A stretch of 40,030 bases of DNA from Acetobacteraceae bacterium. Its GTDB lineage: Bacteria; Pseudomonadota; Alphaproteobacteria; Acetobacterales; Acetobacteraceae. The position numbers were made by a program, and so were the translations under genes. The stretch covers positions 1 through 40,030 of the forward strand of contig CANJJS010000045.1 of NCBI GenBank assembly GCA_947474705.1, written 5' to 3'. Under the pieces are notes generated by a model. The model saw nothing but the letters and a program-made list of their open reading frames with translations. It searched no databases and was not told where the DNA came from. Below, piece after piece: positions 1 to 6,208 of the stretch. Positions within the stretch are counted from its first letter, which is position 1, and each line of letters starts with the position of its first letter.

Positions 1-70
1 CTTCCCGCACCGCCGCCAGCGCGACCTTCGCCTTGAACTCAGGTCCGTGTTTCTTTCGTGTATTGGTCAT
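1..70 (-). CDS. Transposase OrfA, IS3-type, N-terminal 23 residues only
   Basis: The visible residues begin MTNTRKKHGPEFKAKVALAA, the typical start of the helix-turn-helix OrfA protein of IS3-family transposases, which binds the element ends and is fused to the DDE integrase by programmed frameshift. A Shine-Dalgarno-like AAGGTAAG lies just upstream of the ATG at 70. The gene continues beyond the left edge, so whether the element is intact is unknown. Confidence rests on this short N-terminus and on the inverted-repeat-like end at 123-148. Confidence 0.7.
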   Translation of the reverse strand, partial: MTNTRKKHGPEFKAKVALAAVRE

Positions 71-148
71 GTCTTACCTTCGGCCTGCCGGCCGCTCCAA
101 GGGAAGACTCTCTCTTAGCTACCTGTCCAGGTTCCGGGGTCCACCTCA
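1..148 (-). mobile_element. Left end of an IS3-family-like insertion sequence, cut by window edge
   Basis: The minus strand reads from a probable terminal inverted repeat at about 123-148 (starting TGAGGTGGACCCCGGAACCT) through a short leader to a transposase start at position 70. The TGA-starting, GC-rich end followed within about 80 bases by a small basic OrfA is the usual layout of IS3-family elements. The right end lies outside the window, so neither the second inverted repeat nor a target duplication can be checked. The exact terminus is inferred from the TGA start of the repeat. Confidence 0.6.
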
Positions 149-307
149 GCCTGCCGACGTCTCACATTCAAGGTCTGAACGGGTGGACAGATGCGCGAGC
201 CGAGCCGCCTGTAGGATTTTGAGACAGATCCGCCGGTCTGTAACCAACTGATTTCATCGATATTTCCTGCTAACGTGCAGTTTTGAACGGATCGTGTGGC
301 GACCCCA

Positions 308-1150
308 TTATGGTAAGTTGGGTAGCAGGGGTGTCTTGACCTCCTGCCAAACGCCGCGCGCGTAAGATGTGGTGTCATTGCCCTGGTCGATCATCTTCAA
401 CATTTCCACGATGTGAACGGCATCCAGAAAGTGAATTGTTGATTTTTCCTTGGTCATAGCCCCGCGCATAACCACGCCGCAAAGCGCGTTCTCTGTAAGG
501 TCATATACAGGAGCGCCGCTTAAGCCTGTGACCCTGCCAAAAGTTGGCTGAGCGAATTCCGCGACAGCAGTTCGCAGCAGCGGATCGAATGAAGCTGTCC
601 CCGCATCCTGATATTCGAGTCGTGCAAATCCTGCGTTAATATCAGATTCTGTTGTCGTGCTCAGATCTTTGAGACAGCCGGAAACTAGTAGTTTGTGCCC
701 ATTATGGCTCGTGCAAATGGTATTTTCGTCGATGATGTAGGCAGGATCCGAAAAGAAACTCGGTGTGATCTGGGGTTTAAAGTCGATAATGCAAACGTCC
801 AGAATGTCCGAGTCTGATGCTGCACCTTGTGGGGACGTCGGAAAGTATTGTCCTAGGATCCACGCGGGCTTGTCATCCATTTTAGGATACTTCTTCCCCG
901 TGATGATGAGCTGGCGAAGTTCGAAACCTTTTATCACATGCCCACATGTCACCCCGTAGACTTTATTTCGATAGTTGACGACGAATAGAGTTCCGCCGTC
1001 AGTTGCGGATGGGCATTCTTCAATCTCGGTCTGGAACATCACGAACCGAACCGCCAACCTAAAGTCCTGCCGGATCGTCAGGCCAGAGGATAGAGTTTGG
1101 GCACGCACTGACTGAAAGGCCGTGTCGAAGAATGGCTTGGCATCGTTCAT
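308..1150 (-). CDS. Trypsin-like (S1/S1B fold) serine protease-like protein, cytoplasmic
   Basis: This 280-residue protein has the pattern of a chymotrypsin-fold protease: a GGTLFVV strand followed by TCGHVI with His71, an acidic residue in ILDVCIIDF (Asp118 is the best candidate), and the nucleophile in TGLSGAPVY at Ser211. No signal peptide or membrane segment is visible, so it probably acts in the cytoplasm. The start ATG overlaps the stop of the upstream resolvase (ATGA at 1147-1150), which implies translational coupling. The base composition is clearly lower in GC than most of the window, suggesting recent acquisition. Substrate and role are unknown. Cytoplasmic trypsin-like proteases next to recombinases are often seen in accessory islands, some with suspected defence roles, but nothing here proves that. 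Confidence 0.72.
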   Translation of the reverse strand: MNDAKPFFDTAFQSVRAQTLSSGLTIRQDFRLAVRFVMFQTEIEECPSATDGGTLFVVNYRNKVYGVTCGHVIKGFELRQLIITGKKYPKMDDKPAWILGQYFPTSPQGAASDSDILDVCIIDFKPQITPSFFSDPAYIIDENTICTSHNGHKLLVSGCLKDLSTTTESDINAGFARLEYQDAGTASFDPLLRTAVAEFAQPTFGRVTGLSGAPVYDLTENALCGVVMRGAMTKEKSTIHFLDAVHIVEMLKMIDQGNDTTSYARGVWQEVKTPLLPNLP

Positions 1151-1692
1151 ACTGCCACCCGCGAAATCGTCTCTGGACTGACATTGTAGCTCCGCGCGAT
1201 CTCCCGCACCGGCTCGCCGGCCGATTTGCGGGCGGCGGCTTCCTTCTTCTGGTGCGGCGTGAGTTTGAATTTCGGACCGGGCTTCACGCCGCGCGCCACG
1301 GCACGGGCGCGGCCTTCGGTCGTGCGGGCGCGGATCAGGTCGCGCTCAAACTCCGCGAGGCCACCCAACACCGTCACCATCAGTCGTCCGTGCGATGTCG
1401 TTGTGTCTGCCCATACGTCCGCAAGGGATCGGAAGCCCGCCTTGCGCTCAGCAACCGTGGCGAGCGTGTTCAACAGATCGCGGGTGGATCGCGCCAACCG
1501 GTCGAACCGCGTCACCATCAGCACGTCACCCTCATCAAGCGCGGCGAGTGCCTTGCGTAGCTGGGCGCGGTCGGTCTTCGCCCCACTCGCTGTCTCGCGA
1601 AACACCTGCACCGCACCGGCGGCGGTCAGTTCCGCCACCTGTGCCGCGACGGTCTGACCGTCCGTGGAGACTCGTGCATAGCCATAGACCAT
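1147..1692 (-). CDS. Serine recombinase, small resolvase/invertase family
   Basis: The 181-residue protein starts MVYGYARVSTDGQ, with the catalytic serine at position 9. It continues with the ASGAKTDR loop, the VTRFDRLARSTRDL arginine motif and GLAEFERDLIRARTTEG, the long E-helix of Tn3-type resolvases. The C-terminus (EIARSYNVSPETISRV) is a helix-turn-helix DNA-binding domain. Length and domain order match site-specific resolvases of transposons and plasmids. The open frame extends upstream, but residues before the ATG at 1692 do not belong to the family. No strong ribosome binding site is seen. The stop overlaps the start of the protease gene. TGAAAC-containing repeats just upstream are candidate binding sites. 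Confidence 0.88.
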   Translation of the reverse strand: MVYGYARVSTDGQTVAAQVAELTAAGAVQVFRETASGAKTDRAQLRKALAALDEGDVLMVTRFDRLARSTRDLLNTLATVAERKAGFRSLADVWADTTTSHGRLMVTVLGGLAEFERDLIRARTTEGRARAVARGVKPGPKFKLTPHQKKEAAARKSAGEPVREIARSYNVSPETISRVAV

Positions 1693-1702
1693 AAGACTAT
1701 TA

Positions 1703-1782
1703 TGAAACGGATTCGTGAAACAGGAAAGCCCAATCTTATCAACGGGCAAAACCTGTTTCATGATCCTTGAATCATGAAACAG
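1703..1782. promoter_or_regulatory. TGAAAC repeat cluster with 12-bp palindrome; candidate res/operator site of resolvase
   Basis: Directly upstream of the resolvase, CTGTTTCATGAT (1753-1764) and ATCATGAAACAG (1771-1782) form a perfect 12-bp inverted repeat around a 6-base centre. The same core recurs at 1703-1708 (TGAAAC) and 1715-1723 (GTGAAACAG). Small serine resolvases usually bind several inverted 12-bp motifs next to their own gene, both to recombine DNA and to repress transcription. The match to that layout is seen; binding is inferred. Confidence 0.5.
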
Positions 1783-1913
1783 CAGGGGACAAAAGAGCAA
1801 TCGATCCACCCCGGCGGTCGGCCCGCCGGTCCCGCCGTCCGGCAACGGGCGGAGCGGATGGGCGTTCTCGGTCAGATAGTTAACATTGTCAGTATAGCTT
1901 GATTCCGGAATAA

Positions 1914-2114
1914 ATGGCTGCCCCTGATGCATCGACCGTCTATCTCGATACCAGCGTTCTGGTCGGGTTGTTCGTCGTCCATGACGGTTTCGCGGCTCGG
2001 GCACAGGCCCTGGTCGAAACCCGGGATTTCCCCCCGGTCGTCAGCGACTTCGTCAGCACCTGGTTCGCGTCCGTGGTTGCCCGGCTGACCCGGACGAACA
2101 GCCCGCACCTCGCC
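1914..2114 (+). pseudogene. VapC-type PIN toxin remnant
   Basis: The frame from ATG 1914 encodes VYLDTSVLVGLFVVHDGF and continues to about TRTNSPHLA, closely matching the first two-fifths of the VapC at 2427-2834 at both DNA and protein level. The match then stops at about 2114 in unrelated sequence. In addition, the conserved acidic residue of the STEF motif is changed to Trp (STWF), so the fragment lacks at least one metal-binding residue as well as the whole C-terminal half. It looks like the leftover of a duplicated toxin gene or a neighbouring toxin-antitoxin pair that lost its antitoxin. No function is expected. Confidence 0.75.
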
Positions 2115-2155
2115 ATAACGCGGCCGTCCATCACCGCTCTTGCCGCCCCGCCCAA

Positions 2156-2195
2156 TCCAAATCATTGGACAATCCATCCGCCCGCCAGCCATACT
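2156..2195 (+). promoter_or_regulatory. Candidate promoter/operator of the toxin-antitoxin pair
   Basis: TCCAA-ATCA-TTGGA (2156-2169) is a short palindrome that overlaps a TTGGAC -35-like box (2165-2170). A CATACT -10-like box follows at 2190-2195 after 19 bases, just before the antitoxin ATG at 2203. Toxin-antitoxin operons are usually self-repressed through a palindrome in this position. The spacing is long and the boxes imperfect, so this is tentative. Confidence 0.35.
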
Positions 2196-2202
2196 CAAGG
2201 CC

Positions 2203-2430
2203 ATGACCACCTACACCATCGCCGAGGCGGAAACCCAGCTTGCCAGTCCGATCGACCGCGCCCTGAACGGGGAAGCTGTCGTGATCGCCCAGGCCGGACG
2301 CCAACCGGTCGAGATCAAACCCCTGCGTCCGGCCGCCCTCCCCTCGCTGGCCCGTAAGCGGGCCAGGCTCCAGGCCGGCGCCGATCCGGTCGCGCTGGCC
2401 GCGCGGTTGCGCGACGACGACTGGCATTGA
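2203..2430 (+). CDS. Antitoxin, Phd/YefM (VapB-like) family
   Basis: The 75-residue protein starts MTTYTIAEAETQLASPIDRA and continues GEAVVIAQAGRQPVEIKPL. This is the standard N-terminal DNA-binding fold of Phd/YefM antitoxins (normally about 70-85 residues). The Arg-rich C-terminal half would wrap around the toxin. The last codon overlaps the toxin start (TTGA at 2427-2430), the classic coupled arrangement. The family binds its own promoter and neutralises the cognate PIN toxin. It appears intact even though the partner toxin seems damaged. Confidence 0.85.
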   Translation: MTTYTIAEAETQLASPIDRALNGEAVVIAQAGRQPVEIKPLRPAALPSLARKRARLQAGADPVALAARLRDDDWH

Positions 2431-2834
2431 CCGCCTGGCTCGATACCAGCGTTCTGGTCGGCTTATTCGTCGCCCATGACGGTTTCGCGGCGCGGGCGCG
2501 GGCCCTGGCCGAATCCCCGGGTTTCGCGCTGGTCGTCAGCGACTTCCTCAGCACGGAGTTCGCGTCCGTGATCGCCCGGCTAACCCGGATGAACAGCCTG
2601 CACCTTGCCGGCGCCCGCGAGATATTCGCCGAATTCGACGCCTGGGCCGCGGCCTGCGCCGACCCCGCCGGGGTAGCCGCTATCGACATCCAGACCGCCA
2701 AGGGGTTCATCCGCCGGCTGGACCTGAACGTCCGCGCCCCGGACGCCATAAACCTTGCGATCGCAAGCCGGCTCGGCGCACCGATCCCACATTCGATCGA
2801 GGCATGGCCGCCCGCGCGACGACATTGGGGATAG
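2427..2834 (+). CDS. vapC: PIN-domain toxin VapC, C-terminus apparently frameshifted
   Basis: This is a 135-residue PIN-domain ribonuclease-like toxin that starts at TTG 2427, overlapping the antitoxin stop. Acidic residues of the active site are visible in LDTSVLV, STEFAS and APDAINLA. The annotated frame ends LGAPIPHSIEAWPPARRHWG, which is not PIN-like. The next frame from about 2789 reads TFDRGMAARATTLGIARLPL and stops at 2849-2851, exactly the expected VapC C-terminus with its fourth conserved Asp. A one-base loss near 2784-2790 explains this. As read, the toxin would lack the last acidic residue and may be inactive. A sequencing error is an alternative. Confidence 0.8.
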   Translation: MTAWLDTSVLVGLFVAHDGFAARARALAESPGFALVVSDFLSTEFASVIARLTRMNSLHLAGAREIFAEFDAWAAACADPAGVAAIDIQTAKGFIRRLDLNVRAPDAINLAIASRLGAPIPHSIEAWPPARRHWG

Positions 2835-3031
2835 CACGTCTGCCGTTGTGAACCGGAAGAATGCGGCGCCCCGGGCAGCACCTCGATACAAGAACGGTAA
2901 CCGCCCGAGGCCGGCTCCCTCGGACCCGGAAGCCACCCGCGGCCCAAGCGCGAGCGCCCGCGACGCATCGGTCCTTATGTCCCAATCCAATCCTGCGCCG
3001 CATACGCTTGCATTAGGAATACAGTCAAAAA

Positions 3032-3046
3032 GTTCTTGCTTTGTTC
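3032..3046. promoter_or_regulatory. Candidate LexA (SOS) box, GTTC-N7-GTTC
   Basis: GTTCTTGCTTTGTTC at 3032-3046 is an exact match to the GTTC-N7-GTTC direct repeat bound by LexA in alphaproteobacteria. It lies 26 bases before the ATG of the unknown gene at 3073, where a repressor would block transcription. Eight fixed bases occur by chance about once per 65 kb, so the position matters more than the match. Regulation is inferred. Confidence 0.45.
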
Positions 3047-3072
3047 GCGTCAACCCTGCTACCACCCAACCC

Positions 3073-3843
3073 ATGACCCGAACGGCCCCAACCACCCCGG
3101 CCCAAACAAACCCACGCCCCATCCCGGGGCGCATCGGGGCTGTTCTCAGCGTCCTCGCCGCCCTCATCGCCCATGCCCGCCACTTCGCCGCGACCGCCGC
3201 AACCCGCGTCTCCGCCCCGGAATTCGCCACCGCCGCCGCCGTCTTCGGCACCTACGACCTCCCACCCATCCTGCACCGCGTGCAGCGCGGCATGCTCCGC
3301 GCGCTCGCCCTCCGGGACTACCTCCTCGCCCGCGCCGCCCGGGGGCACGATCTGCGTTTCGCGTGGCCGCCCCGCGTCGAACTCCTGCCGCACCACCGCC
3401 CTCCGCCCAGGCCGGCACCAGCCCCGCGCGCCAGGCCCCTCCCACCGCGCCGCCCTGACCCAGCCCTGTTGGACCCCGGCGACCCGGCCGCGTCTCGCCT
3501 GCCCACGCCGGAGGAACTCGCCGCGGAGGTCCGCCGCCGCCCCGTCGGCCGAACCATCGCCTATATCTGCCTCGACCTGGGCATTGCCCCCGGTCTCTGT
3601 GCGGGCGAATTCTGGACGCAGGTGGAAAAAACCCTGCGGCGCTATGGCGGCAGCCTCGACCGCCTGTATCGAATAAGGGCGCGCCGGGAAGAATCCTTCT
3701 TGCGCGAACGCGACAGACGCCCGGACACCTGGCACATCGACTGGCGGGACCTGCGCCCATCGACGGTGCGCCGGGCGCTCGGCCGCCTGCTCGGCGAAAT
3801 ACCGCCGGACGGTCTCGGTCCGCCCGTCCCGATCCCAGGCTGA
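3073..3843 (+). CDS. Conserved-looking protein of unknown function
   Basis: The 256-residue product is not recognised. It has a Thr/Pro-rich start, a hydrophobic stretch at about residues 20-37 (IGAVLSVLAALIAHARHFAA), a helical segment LHRVQRGMLRALALRDYLLARAA, a Pro/Arg-rich linker at about 110-145, and a well-structured C-terminal part (RTIAYICLDLGIAPGLC, TLRRYGGSLDRLYRIRARRE, DTWHIDWRDLRPSTVRRALG). The last part, with Cys, Trp and Arg spacing typical of a folded domain, makes coding on this strand much more likely than on the opposite open frames. The start at 3073 was chosen because it follows a LexA-like box by 26 bases; no clear ribosome site is present. If the box is real, the gene would be induced by DNA damage. 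Confidence 0.65.
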   Translation: MTRTAPTTPAQTNPRPIPGRIGAVLSVLAALIAHARHFAATAATRVSAPEFATAAAVFGTYDLPPILHRVQRGMLRALALRDYLLARAARGHDLRFAWPPRVELLPHHRPPPRPAPAPRARPLPPRRPDPALLDPGDPAASRLPTPEELAAEVRRRPVGRTIAYICLDLGIAPGLCAGEFWTQVEKTLRRYGGSLDRLYRIRARREESFLRERDRRPDTWHIDWRDLRPSTVRRALGRLLGEIPPDGLGPPVPIPG

Positions 3844-3935
3844 TGCCTCTCGCACCATCCCCATCACCGGTCGCGGGCACCTCGCTCGCGGGCCGGCGCT
3901 CGCCCATGGCATTTCAGCCATCCGGCATGGTCTTG

Positions 3936-3965
3936 TTGACAGGACCCCGGCATACCTCGCATTCA
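3936..3965 (+). promoter_or_regulatory. Candidate promoter of the aminotransferase gene
   Basis: A perfect TTGACA at 3936-3941 is followed after 16-18 bases by a weak -10 region (CGCATTCA, 3958-3965), 25 bases before the ATG at 3991. The -35 match is good and the -10 poor, so this is a modest call. Confidence 0.35.
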
Positions 3966-3990
3966 CCGATTTTTCTCAGGGACTGAATGG

Positions 3991-5193
3991 ATGCCCGGTT
4001 TCTCCCAACGTCTCGGCCGTGTCGAAGTTGCCGCCTCGGTCGCCATGACCATCAAGGCCCGCGAGCTGCGCGCCGCGGGCAAGAACGTGATCACGCTGAC
4101 GACCGGCGAGCCGAACTTCGACTCGCCGCCGCACGCGATCGAGGCCGCGCACCAGGCGGCGCTGGCGGGCGATACCAAATACCCGCCCCAGGACGGCACG
4201 ATGGCCTTCAAGAAGGCCATCCAGGCAAAATTCAAACGCGATAACGGCATCGACTACGCGCTGGACGAGATCTGCGTCGGCAATGGCGGCAAGCAGTGTC
4301 TGTTCAACGCCATCATGGCCACGGTCGATCCGGGCGATGAGGTCGTCATCCCCGTCCCCTCCTGGATCGCCTACGCCCAGATGGCCCAACTGTGCGAAGC
4401 CACGCCGGTCCTGGTGAACTGCCCCCAGAACAACGGCTTCCGTCCCCGCGCCGAGGACATCGACGCCGCCATAACGCCGAAAACCAAATGGCTGATCCTG
4501 AACAGCCCGAACAACCCGACCGGCGCGGTCTGCACGCGGGAGGACATGGAGGCGATCGCCGCCGTCATGCGCAAACATCCGCATGTCTGGATTCTCTGCG
4601 ACGACATGTACGAACACCTCATCTTTTCGGGTGTGGAACATGCGACGATCGCCCAGGTGGCGCCGGATTTGAAGGATCGGACGCTGACGTGCTCGGGGGT
4701 GTCGAAGACCTATGCCATGACGGGCTGGCGGATCGGCTTCGCGGGCGGGCCGAAGAACCTGATCAAGGCGATGGTCAACATGCAGGGCCAGGCGACGGCG
4801 GGGATTTCCACCGTTGGGATGGCCGCCTCGGTCGCCGCGCTGAACGGGCCGCAGGATGGGGCGCGGGCGCAGTCCGTCGCCTATCAGCGGCGGCGCGATA
4901 TCGCGGTGAAGATGCTGAACGACGCCAAGGGGATCAGTTGCCACTCGCCAGAGGGCGCGTTCTACGTCTTCCCGAACGTCGCCGGCTGCCTGGGCAAAAC
5001 CACCGCGGGCGGGCGCAAGCTGAACAATGACGAGGACGTGTGCCTCGCGCTGCTGGAAGAACAATATGTCGCGACCGTCCACGGCGCGGCCTACCACATG
5101 AGCCCCTTCCTGCGGATCAGCACCGCGACCGCCGACGACGATCTGATCGAGGGTTTGCGGCGCATTCAAACCTTCTGCGAGGGTCTGCACTGA
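3991..5193 (+). CDS. Class I/II PLP-dependent aminotransferase, aspartate aminotransferase-like
   Basis: This is a 400-residue fold-type I aminotransferase. Visible features are TTGEPNFDSP near residue 37, the NSPNNPTG loop (Asn175 region), the DDMYEHL segment with Asp204 and Tyr207 for the cofactor ring, SGVSKTYAMTGWRIG with the Schiff-base Lys239, and the C-terminal LRIST arginine that binds the substrate carboxylate. Length and motifs fit subgroup Ib aspartate or aspartate/prephenate aminotransferases, moving an amino group between an amino acid and 2-oxoglutarate in the cytoplasm. The exact substrate cannot be read. AGGGA lies 11 bases upstream of the ATG. The stop overlaps the next gene's apparent start, so the two are probably co-expressed. 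Confidence 0.9.
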   Translation: MPGFSQRLGRVEVAASVAMTIKARELRAAGKNVITLTTGEPNFDSPPHAIEAAHQAALAGDTKYPPQDGTMAFKKAIQAKFKRDNGIDYALDEICVGNGGKQCLFNAIMATVDPGDEVVIPVPSWIAYAQMAQLCEATPVLVNCPQNNGFRPRAEDIDAAITPKTKWLILNSPNNPTGAVCTREDMEAIAAVMRKHPHVWILCDDMYEHLIFSGVEHATIAQVAPDLKDRTLTCSGVSKTYAMTGWRIGFAGGPKNLIKAMVNMQGQATAGISTVGMAASVAALNGPQDGARAQSVAYQRRRDIAVKMLNDAKGISCHSPEGAFYVFPNVAGCLGKTTAGGRKLNNDEDVCLALLEEQYVATVHGAAYHMSPFLRISTATADDDLIEGLRRIQTFCEGLH

Positions 5194-6182
5194 GCGGGAT
5201 TTCGATCCGGCCCGGCCGCGACACCGACGCGGCCGGGTTCATCGCGCTGATCTGGGCGTGCTGGTCCCAGTACCCGGGCGTCCGGCTGGATGTAGACCTG
5301 GAATTGCCGCAGTTGCGGGCACTGGCGTCATTCTACGACGGGCTCAAGGGCACTGTCTGGGTCGCGGAACGGAACGGCGCGGTCGTGGGCATGATCGCGG
5401 CTATTCCTCTGCCAGAAGACACCTGGGAGATTTGCCAGGTGTATGTGCATCCGTCCCTGCACGGGTCGGGCCTGGGTCACGAATTGCTCGATATCGCGGA
5501 ACACCACGCCAGGTCCGCGGCACGGTTTTCGCTGTGGACCGATACGCGGTTCGAACGGGCGCATCGCTTCTATGAGAAACGATCGTATATCCGATCCGGC
5601 CCGATCCGGGCGCTGAACGATATTTCCAATTCGCTGGAGTTCCATTACGAAAAGCCGCGCGACGGAATCGCGGTGCTGGACATCGCCGCCGCGGAAAGCG
5701 CGATCCCACGTTTGTCTTACCTTTTGATCGAATGCGTGGCCGAAGGCGCGGGCGTTTCGTTCCTGCCGCCGCTGGCGCCGGAACGCGCGCGAGATTTCTG
5801 GAAAGCCACCGCGCGCGACGTGGCGGCGCGCCGGAAAATCCTGCTGGCCGGCTGGGTCGACGGCGTGCTGGCGGGCACGGTGACTCTGTCCATCGCCACG
5901 CCGGAAAACCAGCCGCACCGGGCCGAGGTCGCGAAACTCCTGGTCGATCCCGCCTTTCGCCGCCACGGCCTCGCGCGCCGGTTGATGGCGCGGTTGGAAC
6001 AGGAGGCGTTGAATGCCGGCCGGCCGCTACTGATGCTGGACACGCGGGCCGGCGACCGGGCAGAGGCGCTCTACCGGTCGATGGGCTGGCACGAACTCGG
6101 CCTGGTCCCGGGACACGCGGCCGCGAAGGACGGCACCTTCGAGGACACGTTTTTCTTCTGGAAACGCGTGGACCAGACCTGA
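5190..6182 (+). CDS. Tandem GNAT-domain acetyltransferase
   Basis: Two GNAT folds are joined in about 330 residues. The first (about 1-150) has VYVHPSLHGSGLGHELLD as its acetyl-CoA-binding motif A. The second (about 155-330) has LLVDPAFRRHGLARRLMARL and ends in ALYRSMGWHELG. Such proteins acetylate small amines or proteins; the acceptor is unknown. The protein begins right after the aminotransferase (ISIRPGRDTDAAGF), but no ATG, GTG or TTG is available there. The best start is CTG at 5190, overlapping the aminotransferase stop (CTGA). A GTG start at 5040 would force 150 bases of overlap with a frame that does not resemble any family. The start is therefore uncertain while the rest of the gene is secure. 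Confidence 0.85.
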   Translation: MSGISIRPGRDTDAAGFIALIWACWSQYPGVRLDVDLELPQLRALASFYDGLKGTVWVAERNGAVVGMIAAIPLPEDTWEICQVYVHPSLHGSGLGHELLDIAEHHARSAARFSLWTDTRFERAHRFYEKRSYIRSGPIRALNDISNSLEFHYEKPRDGIAVLDIAAAESAIPRLSYLLIECVAEGAGVSFLPPLAPERARDFWKATARDVAARRKILLAGWVDGVLAGTVTLSIATPENQPHRAEVAKLLVDPAFRRHGLARRLMARLEQEALNAGRPLLMLDTRAGDRAEALYRSMGWHELGLVPGHAAAKDGTFEDTFFFWKRVDQT

Positions 6183-6208
6183 TTGCCGCGCGCCGCGTCA
6201 ACCTCGGC

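Noticed and set aside
2755-3072. N-terminal extension of the LexA-box gene from 2755
   Set aside because: It would overlap the vapC end in another frame and the residues look like shadow sequence. The candidate LexA box lies between them and the chosen start.
3025-3966. Minus-strand open frames opposite the LexA-box gene
   Set aside because: Their products are Arg/Gly-rich with no fold-like pattern, while the plus frame has a structured C-terminal domain.
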